This document shows, piece after piece, positions 45,874 to 55,216 of a stretch of 64,000 nucleotides of DNA; positions within the stretch are counted from its first letter, which is position 1, and each line of letters begins with the position of its first letter. Origin of the DNA: FACHB-T130 sp042747725 (GTDB taxonomy: Bacteria > Cyanobacteriota > Cyanobacteriia > Cyanobacteriales > FACHB-T130); the NCBI RefSeq assembly GCF_042747725.1, contig NZ_JBHZGO010000110.1:248001-312000 (forward strand), in the 5' to 3' direction. The notes under the pieces are model-generated. The model saw nothing but the letters and a program-made list of their open reading frames with translations. It was not told the DNA's origin and did not search any database. A program made the position numbers and the translations under genes.

Positions 45874-46312
45874 ATTATAAAAAAACAGTTAAGAAACTAT
45901 TTTACTTACGAATTATTTAACTATTGAGCTACATGAATTTATGAAGCTGGAGTGGCGATCGCTTGAGACTTTTTATGCCAGGACTGGACAGGCATGAAGA
46001 GCGGTTTTCTGGCAGCATTTGTGATGTAGGAATATTAAATTCTCGATTCTGAAGATTTATTGAGAATTTCCGCGATTCTAGCCTCTATATTCAGTCTATT
46101 TTGATTTTGATCAATGAGAAGTTCCTCTGTCAAAAGGAGGAAGAGGTAATATACTTACGTAGATAAAGAAGATAGTAACGGCGATCGCGCTTCAAAAAAA
46201 CTGTAGCAAAGGCTAGAACCTTTATCAGTAGCCAAGAACACAGACGTATGTTAAATTAATCAAGCAAGCCAATCACCTTTCACTTGCGTTAAATTTTGCT
46301 TTTTTGAAAAAA
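45874..46312. other. Divergent intergenic region
   Basis: 440 bases between two divergent genes; no convincing gene. AAAAGGAGGAAGAGG (about 46131) and AT-rich stretches are present, and one HIP1-containing block near 46182. The lyase-gene promoter should be here. Confidence 0.45.
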
Positions 46313-46948
46313 ATGCTCAGCATCAGAGAGTTTTTTACCGCTTGTACGGGGGTATGGACAACGGAAAGAATGTATCATTCTGTCCTCAGCGGTCAGATTG
46401 AACGCTCTCATACGGAATATTCGGTAAAAGCCCTGACATTGGAACAAAAGCAGCAAATTTTGTCATTTTCTTCGTTAAATGGCATAAAGGTAAATCTTGC
46501 CCAAGCAACGGAAGAAGAAAATGCCTGTCCTGGGTTTGCGATCGCCTTTGATACCGTCTCGGAAACGGGCGAACGAGTATCGATGAGTTTGAAGGCTTTA
46601 TTTGTGCCGGATGCCTACGTGGTGCCTGGAGAATCGCCCACCGAAATACCTCCTCCACCCATCGCGGCTGAAGTTTTAGATGGGGAAGCGATTAAAGGTT
46701 TTTATTTGCGGGATGAGGGATACTCAGAAGCGGGAGCGATCGCGGGGCGCTTTACCTATCAGCCCACTCGCCAAACTCTGGAAATGATCACCTACTACCG
46801 GCGTTCTGTTGCTGTCGATCAAATGCGGATTGTAGCGCCGGATACCAGGCTCAGAACGATTATTACTTACCAACGACCCGAACCCGGAGAACAACCAACG
46901 GTAATCGATTTGGTCGGCTTTGGCGTCGAGCGCCGACAAGCGTTATAA
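46313..46948 (+). CDS. Phycobiliprotein chromophore lyase, CpcS/CpeS family
   Basis: A 211-residue protein opening with MLSIREFFTACTGVWTTERM, the FF-x5-G-x-W-x2-ER signature of the CpcS/CpeS/CpcU lyases (a lipocalin-like beta barrel that attaches bilins to Cys84-type sites). Further in, RMRIVAPDTRLRTIITYQRP-like strands complete the barrel. ATG 46313 is chosen over TTG 46304. The target phycobiliprotein cannot be told from this alone. No phycobiliprotein genes are in the window. Confidence 0.82.
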   Translation: MLSIREFFTACTGVWTTERMYHSVLSGQIERSHTEYSVKALTLEQKQQILSFSSLNGIKVNLAQATEEENACPGFAIAFDTVSETGERVSMSLKALFVPDAYVVPGESPTEIPPPPIAAEVLDGEAIKGFYLRDEGYSEAGAIAGRFTYQPTRQTLEMITYYRRSVAVDQMRIVAPDTRLRTIITYQRPEPGEQPTVIDLVGFGVERRQAL

Positions 46949-46996
46949 ACAGCGAATAGCGAATTGCTAATCGCAGGATTGCTAGTTGCTACAACC

Positions 46997-48148
46997 ATGA
47001 AGAGACGGTCTTTTCTGCTGGGTGCTGGAACTCTGACATTGAGTCAGATGGTTGCAGGGTGTGGAAGTTCCCAAAACCCCACACTAAGAGTCAAACTTCT
47101 AAAAAATTCCATTCCCGCTCAGCTGTTAAATGAATTTCGCCAGAGCCTCAAGCAATCGGCGACTCTGAATTTTACGCCAGCAACACAGTTAAAAGAGCTA
47201 TTTGCGAGTCTAGAAACTTGGCAGAATCCCAGTAAAGCGAAGCAGGGCTGGGGTCTTAGCTTACCCATGATTACACCCAAAACACCCGTCGTTGCCGACC
47301 TGGTGACTTTGGGGGATTTCTGGTTAGCACGGGCAATTGAGCAGAAACTCATTCAACCGCTCGAACTAACACAGGCGGGGTGGAATCAGTTGCCAAGCCG
47401 ATGGCAAGAACTGGTGAAACGCAATAGTCAAGGTCAATTTGACCCCGCTGGAAAAATTTGGGGTGCGCCCTATCGCTGGGGAAGCACGGTGATTGTCTAT
47501 CGCCGCGACAAATTCAAATCCTTGGGATGGACACCGACGGATTGGCAAGATTTGTGGCGAGAAGAACTGCGCGATCGCATTTCTCTTTTAGACCAACCGC
47601 GAGAAGTGATTGGTCTAACCTTAAAACGGTTGGGTCATTCTTACAACACGGAACGAATTGACAAAATTCCAGAGTTGAAAAATACCCTGCAAAAGTTGCA
47701 TCAGCAGGTGAAATTTTACAGCTCCGATACCTATCTACAACCGCTATTGCTAGGAGACACCTGGCTGGCGGTGGGTTGGTCAACAGATGTATTGTCGGTG
47801 ATTAAGCGCGATCGCAACATTGCTGCCGTGGTTCCTTTGTCTGGAACTGCCTTGTGGTCAGACTTATGGGTGCAACCCGCCGCTGCTGCTGCGAATCCCC
47901 TCTTGCAGGAGTGGATTAATTTTTGTTGGGAATCCAAACCTGCTACGGAAATTTCTTTGTTCAGCCGCGCCGCCTCGCCGATTGTTACTGGCATGAATCC
48001 AGCAGAGTTACCTCAATTTTTACAAACAAACCCCGTCTTGCTGCCAGATGCTCAGGTACTAGACAAGAGTGAATTTCTGTTTCCGCTTCCCCAGTCTACG
48101 GCGCTTGCGTATCGTTCCCTGTGGCAGGAAATCCGCCAAACGGTTTAG
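46997..48148 (+). CDS. Periplasmic solute-binding lipoprotein (PotD/polyamine-type fold)
   Basis: A 383-residue protein with a signal sequence MKRRSFLLGAGTLTLSQMVA followed by the lipobox Cys (VAGC) near residue 21; the RR pair also hints at Tat export. The body resembles extracellular binding proteins of ABC transporters: YRWGSTVIVYRRDKFKSLGW, GDTWLAVGWSTDVL and a C-terminal hinge. The ligand is unknown, and no permease or ATPase gene is nearby. The start is ATG 46997; upstream in-frame codons are non-canonical. Its last 53 bases overlap, tail to tail, the next gene on the opposite strand. Confidence 0.8.
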   Translation: MKRRSFLLGAGTLTLSQMVAGCGSSQNPTLRVKLLKNSIPAQLLNEFRQSLKQSATLNFTPATQLKELFASLETWQNPSKAKQGWGLSLPMITPKTPVVADLVTLGDFWLARAIEQKLIQPLELTQAGWNQLPSRWQELVKRNSQGQFDPAGKIWGAPYRWGSTVIVYRRDKFKSLGWTPTDWQDLWREELRDRISLLDQPREVIGLTLKRLGHSYNTERIDKIPELKNTLQKLHQQVKFYSSDTYLQPLLLGDTWLAVGWSTDVLSVIKRDRNIAAVVPLSGTALWSDLWVQPAAAAANPLLQEWINFCWESKPATEISLFSRAASPIVTGMNPAELPQFLQTNPVLLPDAQVLDKSEFLFPLPQSTALAYRSLWQEIRQTV

Positions 48149-48770
48149 AACGAACCCGCAGACTATCTTGACCAGAGGCGACAATATCGAGATTGCAGAC
48201 GGGTGGACTGGTACTGAAATTACAAGTGTAGGTTGCCAACGGTTCTTGTGGTTGATTGGCAATAAACACCCTGGTGTTGTAGCCATAATCTCTAGCAACC
48301 GTCCCAAAGCTGTTGACAAAGCTATAGCGTCCCATATAGTTCAGAAGGCTCCACAGTTGTCGGTTTACCACCAAATCCACCCGCTGTCGATTTGGGTATG
48401 CCAGCCAGTTTTCCAGTAATTTGCCACCAAACTGTTCCTCAGCCCACCAGAGGCTGGGAATCGTCGGTTTGGCTTGGGACATACTATCTGCTCTAATGAC
48501 TTCACTTCTCGGTGGGCGAGACTCTGGCTCAAGTAGTTTTACGTCCAAAGGTTCTAGAGAAGGCAGCAGTGTGGCTGGTGTTTGTGCCTGCACTAACCAA
48601 GGGACAAGACACGAGGCAAGAATTGCCAAAGCTGATAACAGGAAGGAAGAAGCAATCTTTTTTCCTGTTTGGTATATCTGACATCTGCCAGCATTGTCAT
48701 CTACCGTGTGTACCTGCCTAAATTGTTTAAGTTTCGCTCCAGATTTGCTTAGTTCCTGTAAAGATTCCAT
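48096..48770 (-). CDS. Secreted hypothetical protein conserved in cyanobacteria
   Basis: A 224-residue protein. A hydrophobic segment at about 45-62 (SFLLSALAILASCLVPWL) with VQAQ after it suggests a signal peptide or anchor with a long N-terminal extension. The C-terminal domain has SLWWAEEQFGGKLLENWLAY and VDLVVNRQLWSLLNYMGRYS, a pattern I associate with an uncharacterised cyanobacterial family. ATG 48770 (GTGAG seven bases upstream) is chosen over GTG 48779. Its 3' end overlaps the solute-binding protein gene by 53 bases. Function unknown. Confidence 0.72.
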   Translation of the reverse strand: MESLQELSKSGAKLKQFRQVHTVDDNAGRCQIYQTGKKIASSFLLSALAILASCLVPWLVQAQTPATLLPSLEPLDVKLLEPESRPPRSEVIRADSMSQAKPTIPSLWWAEEQFGGKLLENWLAYPNRQRVDLVVNRQLWSLLNYMGRYSFVNSFGTVARDYGYNTRVFIANQPQEPLATYTCNFSTSPPVCNLDIVASGQDSLRVRSKPFGGFPATGNDTQAP

Positions 48771-48925
48771 TTTACTCACGCTACTTCATGCAGTTATTGT
48801 CTGGTAAGAATTGCTAATGGTTCCGGCGATTGATTCAATGAATGGCTTGTAAATAAACGTAGGTTTAGACTGGTAATCGTTACTAGGGCAGGGAGCATCC
48901 CCATGAGAGTAAAAATCCATGACCA

Positions 48926-48954
48926 GTAGGGACGCGGTAATGCCGTGTTCCTAC
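48926..48954. repeat. Dispersed palindromic repeat
   Basis: GTAGGGACGCGG...CCGTGTTCCTAC is an imperfect palindrome in the 310-base spacer between the secreted protein gene and the GGDEF-EAL gene. It resembles the sequence embedded in the chlH-like gene at 2619-2649. Confidence 0.7.
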
Positions 48955-49079
48955 CGAGTGTTCCTTCATTTTTTGATCGTTCGCAACGCTCAAAAAGCTC
49001 TTTCTTGAAATTAGTAACTCTGCGGATAATATCAACAGTCACCCGACTTTGAGGGGACTGATGACGATATTTTATTACT

Positions 49080-50879
49080 TCATAAAACTTGCATCGGCAA
49101 CCGTTTACCTGCAATCAACAATGTTTCCAATTCGGCTGCGGGTACGGGACGGCTAAACAAATAGCCTTGCATGGCATCGCAATGCTGTTGGCTTAAGAAA
49201 GCCAGTTCAGCGTCAGTTTCCACCCCCTCAGCCGTAACTTTCAGATTGAGATTGTGAGCGAGTTGAATCACGGCGGTCATAATCGCTCGGTTTTGGGTAT
49301 CGCTAGTAACATCTTGGACAAAGCATCGGTCAATTTTCAAGGTGTCAAAGGGAAATTGTTTGAGATAGCTTAAGGAAGCATAGCCAGTACCAAAATCATC
49401 AATCGCAATGTGAATCCCCAACTGTTTCAATTCATTTAAAGTAGCGATCGCCATCGAAGTATTTTGCACTAGGATACTTTCAGTCAGCTCTAATTCCAAA
49501 GCATCTGGGTTCAAACCTGTGGTTTCTAATACTTGGACAATTCGCTGGCTTAAATCAGCTTGGCTAAATTGACGCCCCGACAGGTTCACTGACACCCGGA
49601 ACGATGTAAATCCAGCGTTTCGCCATTTTTGCGTTTGGGCGCTGGCAGTTTGCAACACCCACTCGCCAAGCGGGACAATCAAACCCGTTTCTTCTGCCAG
49701 AGGAATAAATTCAGCGGGTGAAACCAGCCCCCGCGTCGGGTGCTGCCAACGCACCAAGGCTTCTGCACCGCTAATTTCTCCGGTTAGGAGATTTACTTGG
49801 GGCTGATAGTAAACTTGAAATTCGCTTTGTTCTAAGGCACGACGCAGACTCGCCTCTAGCACCAGCGCTTCGCCGTAATCGGCCTTGATATCCGTCGCAT
49901 AAAATTGATAGTGATTTCCTCCCAGCTTTTGGGTGTAGAACATCGCCGCCACTGCCATCTTCATCAGGGTGTCTAAATCTTGCCCGTCTTTGGGATAGAA
50001 GGTAATGCCAATGCTGGCGGTGAGGAAAATTTGACCGCCTTCCAGGTTGAAGGGTTCATTCAGCGATGACAAAATGGCTTGGGCGACACTGGCAACCGTT
50101 TGTCTTTGATTTAAGGTTGCCAGAATGATCGCAAATTGATCTAAATTCAATCGAGCAACAGTGTCCTGTCGGCTTAGACAGATAGTGATTCGTTCGACAA
50201 TTTCTTTGATTAACCTGTCACTACCTTGATTTCCCAAACTGTCACTAATCCGTTGAAACCGATCTAATCCCAGAAACAGCAGCGGGACAGGTTGAGCGCT
50301 GAGTGGCTGCTGGACAGAGGCAAGGGGCGATTCATTCTCCTGGGTTTTGGAATCGCTTTTGTGTTTATCTTGCCGCTTGCAAATAACTTGATTAAACCGC
50401 TCTCGCAATAGCAGGCGATTAGGAAGGTTTGTAACGCTATCGTAATGAACTAAGTGATTGAGTCTTTCTGCTGCTTGCCTTAGCGCTAAGGTATAGGGTT
50501 GAGTAATGGCTCTTTGTCTTTCGAGTCGGGCGGCGATCGCTTTGAGTATTTCCTGGGGCGTACAAGGCTTCGTTAAATAGTCGTCTGCCCCTAATTCCAT
50601 TGCTTGACGCAGATCGGCTTTTTCAGCTTTGGCAGTCAGAAAAATGAAGGGAATTGTTGCGGTGACAGGATCTTGACGCAGTGCCGTCAAAACACCATAA
50701 CCGTCTAGATCGGGCATCATCACATCGCAAATAATTAAATCTGGGCCAATCGTTCTTGCAATCTGCACGCCAGCAAGACCATTTTCTGCACCCGTCGCCT
50801 CGAAATCTTCCGCCTCTAACAGTTCTAATATGTTTTCGCGGATTGCTTCTTCATCTTCAACAACTAGAATTTTTACCAT
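49080..50879 (-). CDS. Response regulator with degenerate GGDEF and EAL domains
   Basis: A 599-residue protein. The receiver domain (1-120) has the phospho-acceptor Asp52 in IICDVMMPDLDG and Lys in FLTAKAEK. A GGDEF-like domain (about 160-335) carries NLDQF in place of GGDEF, so it probably lacks cyclase activity. An EAL domain (about 345-595) has EALVRW, ELTESILV, IDDFGTGYASL and TLKIDRCFV, all expected for an active cyclic-di-GMP phosphodiesterase. It would lower c-di-GMP in response to a phosphorelay. ATG 50879 is chosen with GAGAGA upstream; TTG 50888 adds three residues. No sensor kinase is adjacent except the decayed one at 51.5-52.3 kb. Confidence 0.9.
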   Translation of the reverse strand: MVKILVVEDEEAIRENILELLEAEDFEATGAENGLAGVQIARTIGPDLIICDVMMPDLDGYGVLTALRQDPVTATIPFIFLTAKAEKADLRQAMELGADDYLTKPCTPQEILKAIAARLERQRAITQPYTLALRQAAERLNHLVHYDSVTNLPNRLLLRERFNQVICKRQDKHKSDSKTQENESPLASVQQPLSAQPVPLLFLGLDRFQRISDSLGNQGSDRLIKEIVERITICLSRQDTVARLNLDQFAIILATLNQRQTVASVAQAILSSLNEPFNLEGGQIFLTASIGITFYPKDGQDLDTLMKMAVAAMFYTQKLGGNHYQFYATDIKADYGEALVLEASLRRALEQSEFQVYYQPQVNLLTGEISGAEALVRWQHPTRGLVSPAEFIPLAEETGLIVPLGEWVLQTASAQTQKWRNAGFTSFRVSVNLSGRQFSQADLSQRIVQVLETTGLNPDALELELTESILVQNTSMAIATLNELKQLGIHIAIDDFGTGYASLSYLKQFPFDTLKIDRCFVQDVTSDTQNRAIMTAVIQLAHNLNLKVTAEGVETDAELAFLSQQHCDAMQGYLFSRPVPAAELETLLIAGKRLPMQVL

Positions 50880-51498
50880 TTCTCTCAATTTCCTTTAATT
50901 TATTGTTTATCTTACAAAATAAAATTTTTATTTCTCTCGCCATTGTGCAAATAATTTAATTTATAAACCTTTTCTTATTTCTCATATTAAAATTTTATTT
51001 ATATGTAATAACATCTTCTGCACTCGCGGCACAGGATTGGACTCTAACTTACTATTTACTTAAAGTAAAATTCCTTACCTAATTTATGAATAATTTAATA
51101 AAAGTTACACGAGTTATTATATATTTACTTCTAAAAAAATAAAACAATTGAATTTAAACTTTTATATGTAAGGCTTATCAAAAGCAAATATAAGAATTTA
51201 TTACCTCCCTATAGTAACTAACTTTATCAATTGAACCTTGGTAGCTGCCAAGCCATATAAGTAGATGGATATAATTATTTGTAGGATGGGTAGAGCGACT
51301 AAGTGTTACCCATCAAACCCATGTCAATGTTGGGTAACGTTGCCTCAACCATTCCCTACATCTAACTTAGAATGAAAAAATCAACAAAGGCGAGAAGACA
51401 GTGAAATAATGTAGAGAAAGATTCTTTCCAAGTTGGGTATATAAATACAAAGCCCGTGAAAATCCCTGCAATAACCAGCTAAAACTAGCTCCTGAAGC
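50880..51498. other. AT-rich intergenic region
   Basis: About 620 bases, strongly AT-rich at 50890-51240, without a gene. GATGGGTA (51285-51292) and TACCCATC (51307-51314) form an inverted pair in a dispersed-repeat-like block that continues to about 51360. Confidence 0.55.
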
Positions 51499-52318
51499 TT
51501 AACAATTCCCAATCAACGGCAACTTAAGCGTAAATGTTGTATCCATTCCGACTTCACTTTCTACTGTAATTTTGCCTTAGTATAAGTCTACAAACTTTTT
51601 AATAATCGCTAATCCTAAGCCCGTACCAGGAATAGAGCCAACATTAGAAGCTCTATGGAAGTCAAATAATCGTTGCCGATATTGTGGAGGAATCCCAATT
51701 CCTGGCTCTTTAATCTGGAAGATGACATCCCCATTGTGACAGGTAAGTTCGCATTTTATAATGCCCCCCCTGGGGTATATTTGATAGCATTTGAGAGTAA
51801 ATTGCTGAGGATGTGGCGCAGCAGTTTTTCATTGATGCAAGCTGTGGGACATTCTCCCTTACTCGCAAAAGTCAGCGAATGGCGATCGCCCGCTGTCAGT
51901 TGCATTTCTGCTACAAGGTCTTGGCATAATGTTTCAAGCTCTATCGGGGCGGAGTTAAACTCTATGTTGCCAGCTTCATTTTTGCCAATAAGCAGCACTT
52001 CATCTAGCATACTGTTCATCCGTCGTCACCGTATGCCTAAATTGCCGCCTGATTCGCTTCGATAATTTGCCCTTGATTGCCAATAAACAAAACAATGTCA
52101 CGATCTCGCTGGCATGGATAAACTGGGTGGTGGTAGGGCAGAACTTCCAGACAAAACTGGGCAGCATATTGAAAATTTGATTAATCTCGCCAGCACTTCG
52201 CTGGATTAACGCTTCCGCCTGCTGACACCCATTCGGTTGCCATTTGACCATCAGAGCAACTATCCTGCAATAGGCATCAGAGGTCAGTGCTGAGATAATG
52301 CGATATTGTTGCTTACGC
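51499..52318 (-). pseudogene. Decayed PAS-sensor histidine kinase
   Basis: Pieces of one kinase appear in several frames. There are PAS fragments (YRIISALTSD, RDIVLFIGNQGQIIEANQAA followed by stops) and a HisKA/ATPase start (NSMLDEVLLIGKNEAGNIEF to SNLLSNAIKYTPGG). After a 1-base shift at a run of seven G (51765-51771), the ATPase end reads KEPGIGIPPQYRQRLF, RASNVGSIPGTGLGLAIIKK and GMDTTFTLKLPLIGNC. One further stop (TAA replacing a codon near 51577) interrupts it. Loss of function is nearly certain. It is adjacent to the aldo-keto reductase gene on the same strand. Confidence 0.85.
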
Positions 52319-53446
52319 TTATTCCCAAAGCCGACGCCTAGGTTGCCCATTCAGACGTTGGTGAGAATCTTGCAAAAGCGCTGGAATGTCCAAATGTTGA
52401 GGACAGCGGGGTAGACAGTCACCACAGTCAGTGCAGCGATCGCCTTTCATCCCCGGAAACCAGTGACCGGCATTTTCAAACATTCGGTAGCGGTATTGAC
52501 CATACTCTGTCATGTCATAGGCAACGGCTAAATTACGCAGGCGCAATATTTCTGGAATATTGATGTTTTCTGGACAGGGCAAACAAGCGTAGCATTGACT
52601 ACATAAATCTGGGGAGATTACTCCTAAATGAGCTTGTAAGCGATCGAAAACGGCAGTTTCCTGCGGTGTCAGCGGTTCATCGCACTCAGCAACAGCCAAA
52701 CATTCCTTCAATTCGCTGGGGTTCGCGGGGCCAACGCTGAGGGTGGTAATGCGGCGATCGCTCAACAAAAACCGATAATTTATTTCTAGGGGTGAGAAGG
52801 GATGGCACAGATGTTGAAGCGTTTCCGGTGGCGTGTAGAGTAGCCCTCCCTTATCCGCTGGCGAAATAATAAAAATGCCCAGATCCTTTTGGTTAGCTAA
52901 CTCAACCGCTGGGGCATGGTGCTGGAAGAAGTAATAATAGTGCAGGTTGATGAATTCAAACAAATCGGTGTTAATCGCCGCCAGAATCACCTCCAGCGAC
53001 CCGTGGGTGGAGAAGCCAACGTGTCGAACTCTGCCATCTGCCACGGCTTCCTGCACCGCCTGCATACAGCCTCCATCCGCTTGTACCCAGTTTAAATGTT
53101 CCCAGGTGTTGAGACCATGAATCGCCAGACAATCTACAAAATCAGTCTGTAGGTTCAATAGCGACTCATCAATCCACCGACGCATCGTATCGGCGTTACT
53201 GCTTGGGGGAAGTTTGGTAGTGATGTAAAGCTGTTCCCGCGATTGGGATAATCCCGCTGCTAAAGCGGCACCGAGATACTCTTCGCTTTTGCCGTAACCC
53301 CTGGCGGTTTCTAAGTGATTAATTCCAAAAGCAACGGCTTGATGCACCGTCTGGTAGGCATCTTCAAAGGAAGCCAGACAGCGCATCGTCCCGCAAGAAA
53401 ACACTGAAAGCGGTAAATTTGTTTTTCCAAACCGCCGATAACGCAT
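52319..53446 (-). CDS. Aldo-keto reductase with C-terminal [4Fe-4S] ferredoxin-like motifs
   Basis: 375 residues. Residues 1-280 form an AKR TIM barrel (MRYRRFGKTNLPLSVFSCGT, ARGYGKSEEYLGAAL with the catalytic Tyr, ITTKLPP with Lys). Residues about 285-365 carry CSQCYACLPCP and CTDCGDCLPRCP, so two iron-sulfur clusters are likely. This AKR-Fe/S fusion type is widespread in bacteria; its substrate is unknown. It begins at ATG 53446. Confidence 0.88.
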   Translation of the reverse strand: MRYRRFGKTNLPLSVFSCGTMRCLASFEDAYQTVHQAVAFGINHLETARGYGKSEEYLGAALAAGLSQSREQLYITTKLPPSSNADTMRRWIDESLLNLQTDFVDCLAIHGLNTWEHLNWVQADGGCMQAVQEAVADGRVRHVGFSTHGSLEVILAAINTDLFEFINLHYYYFFQHHAPAVELANQKDLGIFIISPADKGGLLYTPPETLQHLCHPFSPLEINYRFLLSDRRITTLSVGPANPSELKECLAVAECDEPLTPQETAVFDRLQAHLGVISPDLCSQCYACLPCPENINIPEILRLRNLAVAYDMTEYGQYRYRMFENAGHWFPGMKGDRCTDCGDCLPRCPQHLDIPALLQDSHQRLNGQPRRRLWE

Positions 53447-53547
53447 AAAAAGTAAAAAGAAAGAGCAAGAGAAAGCCGCGATCGCTGAAGTAAAAAGTCC
53501 ATTTTCTTTCTTTAGGCTTTTGCCTTTTTACTTTTGCCTTTGGTGTG

Positions 53548-54048
53548 CTATGATTCCGTGCTGAAGCCTCCTCGCTGGATCAAATCTTCCGGTCGGAGCT
53601 TCGAGACAAAATCACGGAAGGCTCGGCGTTCTGCCTCATCGGCATCGCGGTCAACGGGGATAGAAGCATCGGCAATGACTTCTTCCATAACCCAAATAGG
53701 GCTGCCAGTGCGAATAGCGATCGCGATCGCATCACTAGGTCGAGCATCAATCTCCTTTTTTACCTCACCCTGGCGGACACTCAGGATCGCATAAAAGGTA
53801 TTGTCCTGAAGCGAGTGAATGATGATCCGCTCTAAGGTCATATTCCAAACGTCCAGAATATTAACCAGGAGGTCATGAGTCAGGGGACGGGGAGGGGTTT
53901 GTTTTTCCAAAGCGCTGATAATTGCCTTTGCCTGATCTTGCCCAATATAAATTGGCAAGGCTCGTCGTTCCGAGGCATCTTTGAGCAACACAATCGGGCT
54001 GCGCGTCACGGCATCTAATGCAATTCCAGCGACTTTCATTTCAATCAT
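53548..54048 (-). CDS. Bifunctional nuclease family protein (DUF151)
   Basis: A 166-residue protein with the DUF151 pattern MIEMKVAGIALDAVTRSPIV, LPIYIGQDQAKAI and ARPSDAIAIAIRTGSPIW. Plant members have nuclease activity on DNA and RNA; bacterial members are less studied. It lies divergent from ribE, an arrangement I recall from other cyanobacteria. Confidence 0.88.
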   Translation of the reverse strand: MIEMKVAGIALDAVTRSPIVLLKDASERRALPIYIGQDQAKAIISALEKQTPPRPLTHDLLVNILDVWNMTLERIIIHSLQDNTFYAILSVRQGEVKKEIDARPSDAIAIAIRTGSPIWVMEEVIADASIPVDRDADEAERRAFRDFVSKLRPEDLIQRGGFSTES

Positions 54049-54439
54049 CAGCTTGGCCTCTAGAACACGGTAGGCGTCGGGGGGGATAAAGCAAAGCTAT
54101 AAACTGGTACTGGAGGTATTGGGGTCTCACAAACACGCTTGCGGTTCTAATCACCTTACCAAGCGACGGTACAACCAGCTATGAAGACTTGATTAAGTTG
54201 GGATCAACAAAGCTGTATCTCCCAGTATGCCTCAGTCTTAGGACGATTCGCTGGAGATTTTACTAAAAAATATAGACCCATTGCCTTCATCCCTCAGCTT
54301 ATTGTTCGCTGTCAGTTATCAGTGGGTCGAAATCCGATTAATTGCATCTAAAAGCGAGTTGTTTTTCCGTATTTCCACTGAATCATCACCGACGCTCGTT
54401 TACCAATGACCGTTATTTACTTAATTTCACTTAAAACCA
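54049..54439. other. Divergent intergenic region before ribE
   Basis: 390 bases between the DUF151 and ribE genes, no gene seen. I looked for a conserved FMN-riboswitch pattern upstream of ribE and did not find one. Confidence 0.5.
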
Positions 54440-55147
54440 GTGTTTACCGGATTAATTCAAGCTCTAGGAACTATTAATTCTCTGGGAGAAGACCGTTTTG
54501 GGCTTTCCTGCTTGGGAGATACTTGTCAGCCTATGCTCTCAGATTTAGCCATCGGCGATAGTGTGGCGGTGGATGGCGTTTGTCTGACGGTGGAGGAAAT
54601 TTCGTCTCAAGGCTTTGTGGCAACAGCTTCTCCGGAAACTCTCAGTCGCAGCACCTTAGGACAGCGAGAACAAGCCGCCGCCTACGTGAATTTAGAAACG
54701 TCTCTCCGGGTTGGCAGCAAGCTAGGGGGGCATTTCGTGACGGGTCACATAGACGGAATTGGCTGTCTGCAAGAGTCGGTACAAACCGCTACTTCCTGGG
54801 AAATGCGCTTTGAGGCATCGGCGGCAGATGATGCGTGGCAGCGCCAGATTGCTCGGTACATCATCCCCAAAGGCAGTATTGCCGTCAATGGGGTGAGTCT
54901 GACGGTGGCAGATTGCGACCCTGATGGCAGTTGGTTTAAGGTGGCTGTGATTCCTCATACTTATGCCCAGACAAACCTGCCTTATTTACAGACTGGCAGC
55001 TTGGTGAATTTGGAAGGCGATATTCTGGGCAAGTACGTAGAAAAATTTCTGCGTTATCCAGCCCGAACTGCTGGGCATGAGGCATCCGCCACGATAGGAA
55101 TGGATGGAATTACACCCGCTTTCTTGGTAGAACACGGGTATCTTTAG
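54440..55147 (+). CDS. ribE: Riboflavin synthase alpha chain
   Basis: A 235-residue protein with two lumazine-binding beta barrels. It starts GTG at 54440 (MFTGLIQALG, the universal start of the family). Each half contains a GDSVAVDGVCLTV / GSIAVNGVSLTV motif, and GGHFVTGHIDG is present. It converts two 6,7-dimethyl-8-ribityllumazine molecules into riboflavin. The last 30 or so residues are an extension beyond the usual 200-220. Confidence 0.95.
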   Translation: MFTGLIQALGTINSLGEDRFGLSCLGDTCQPMLSDLAIGDSVAVDGVCLTVEEISSQGFVATASPETLSRSTLGQREQAAAYVNLETSLRVGSKLGGHFVTGHIDGIGCLQESVQTATSWEMRFEASAADDAWQRQIARYIIPKGSIAVNGVSLTVADCDPDGSWFKVAVIPHTYAQTNLPYLQTGSLVNLEGDILGKYVEKFLRYPARTAGHEASATIGMDGITPAFLVEHGYL

Positions 55148-55160
55148 AAATTAAAAATGC

Positions 55161-55196
55161 AAAATTAAAAATTAAAAAAGATGAATTTTTAATTTT
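55161..55196. terminator. AT-rich inverted repeat between convergent ribE and M23 genes
   Basis: AAAATTAAAAATT (55161-55173) pairs with AATTTTTAATTTT (55184-55196), and the 7-bp unit AATTTTT is repeated four times to 55211. Position between convergent genes suggests a bidirectional end-of-transcript signal. Confidence 0.5.
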
Positions 55197-55216
55197 TAAT
55201 TTTTAATTTTTAATTG

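Noticed and set aside
48794..49114. 106-codon minus-strand frame between the secreted protein and EAL genes
   Set aside because: It runs through the dispersed palindrome at 48926-48954 and overlaps the end of the EAL gene; no family resemblance.
54049..54439. FMN riboswitch upstream of ribE
   Set aside because: The conserved RFN core sequences could not be found by eye.
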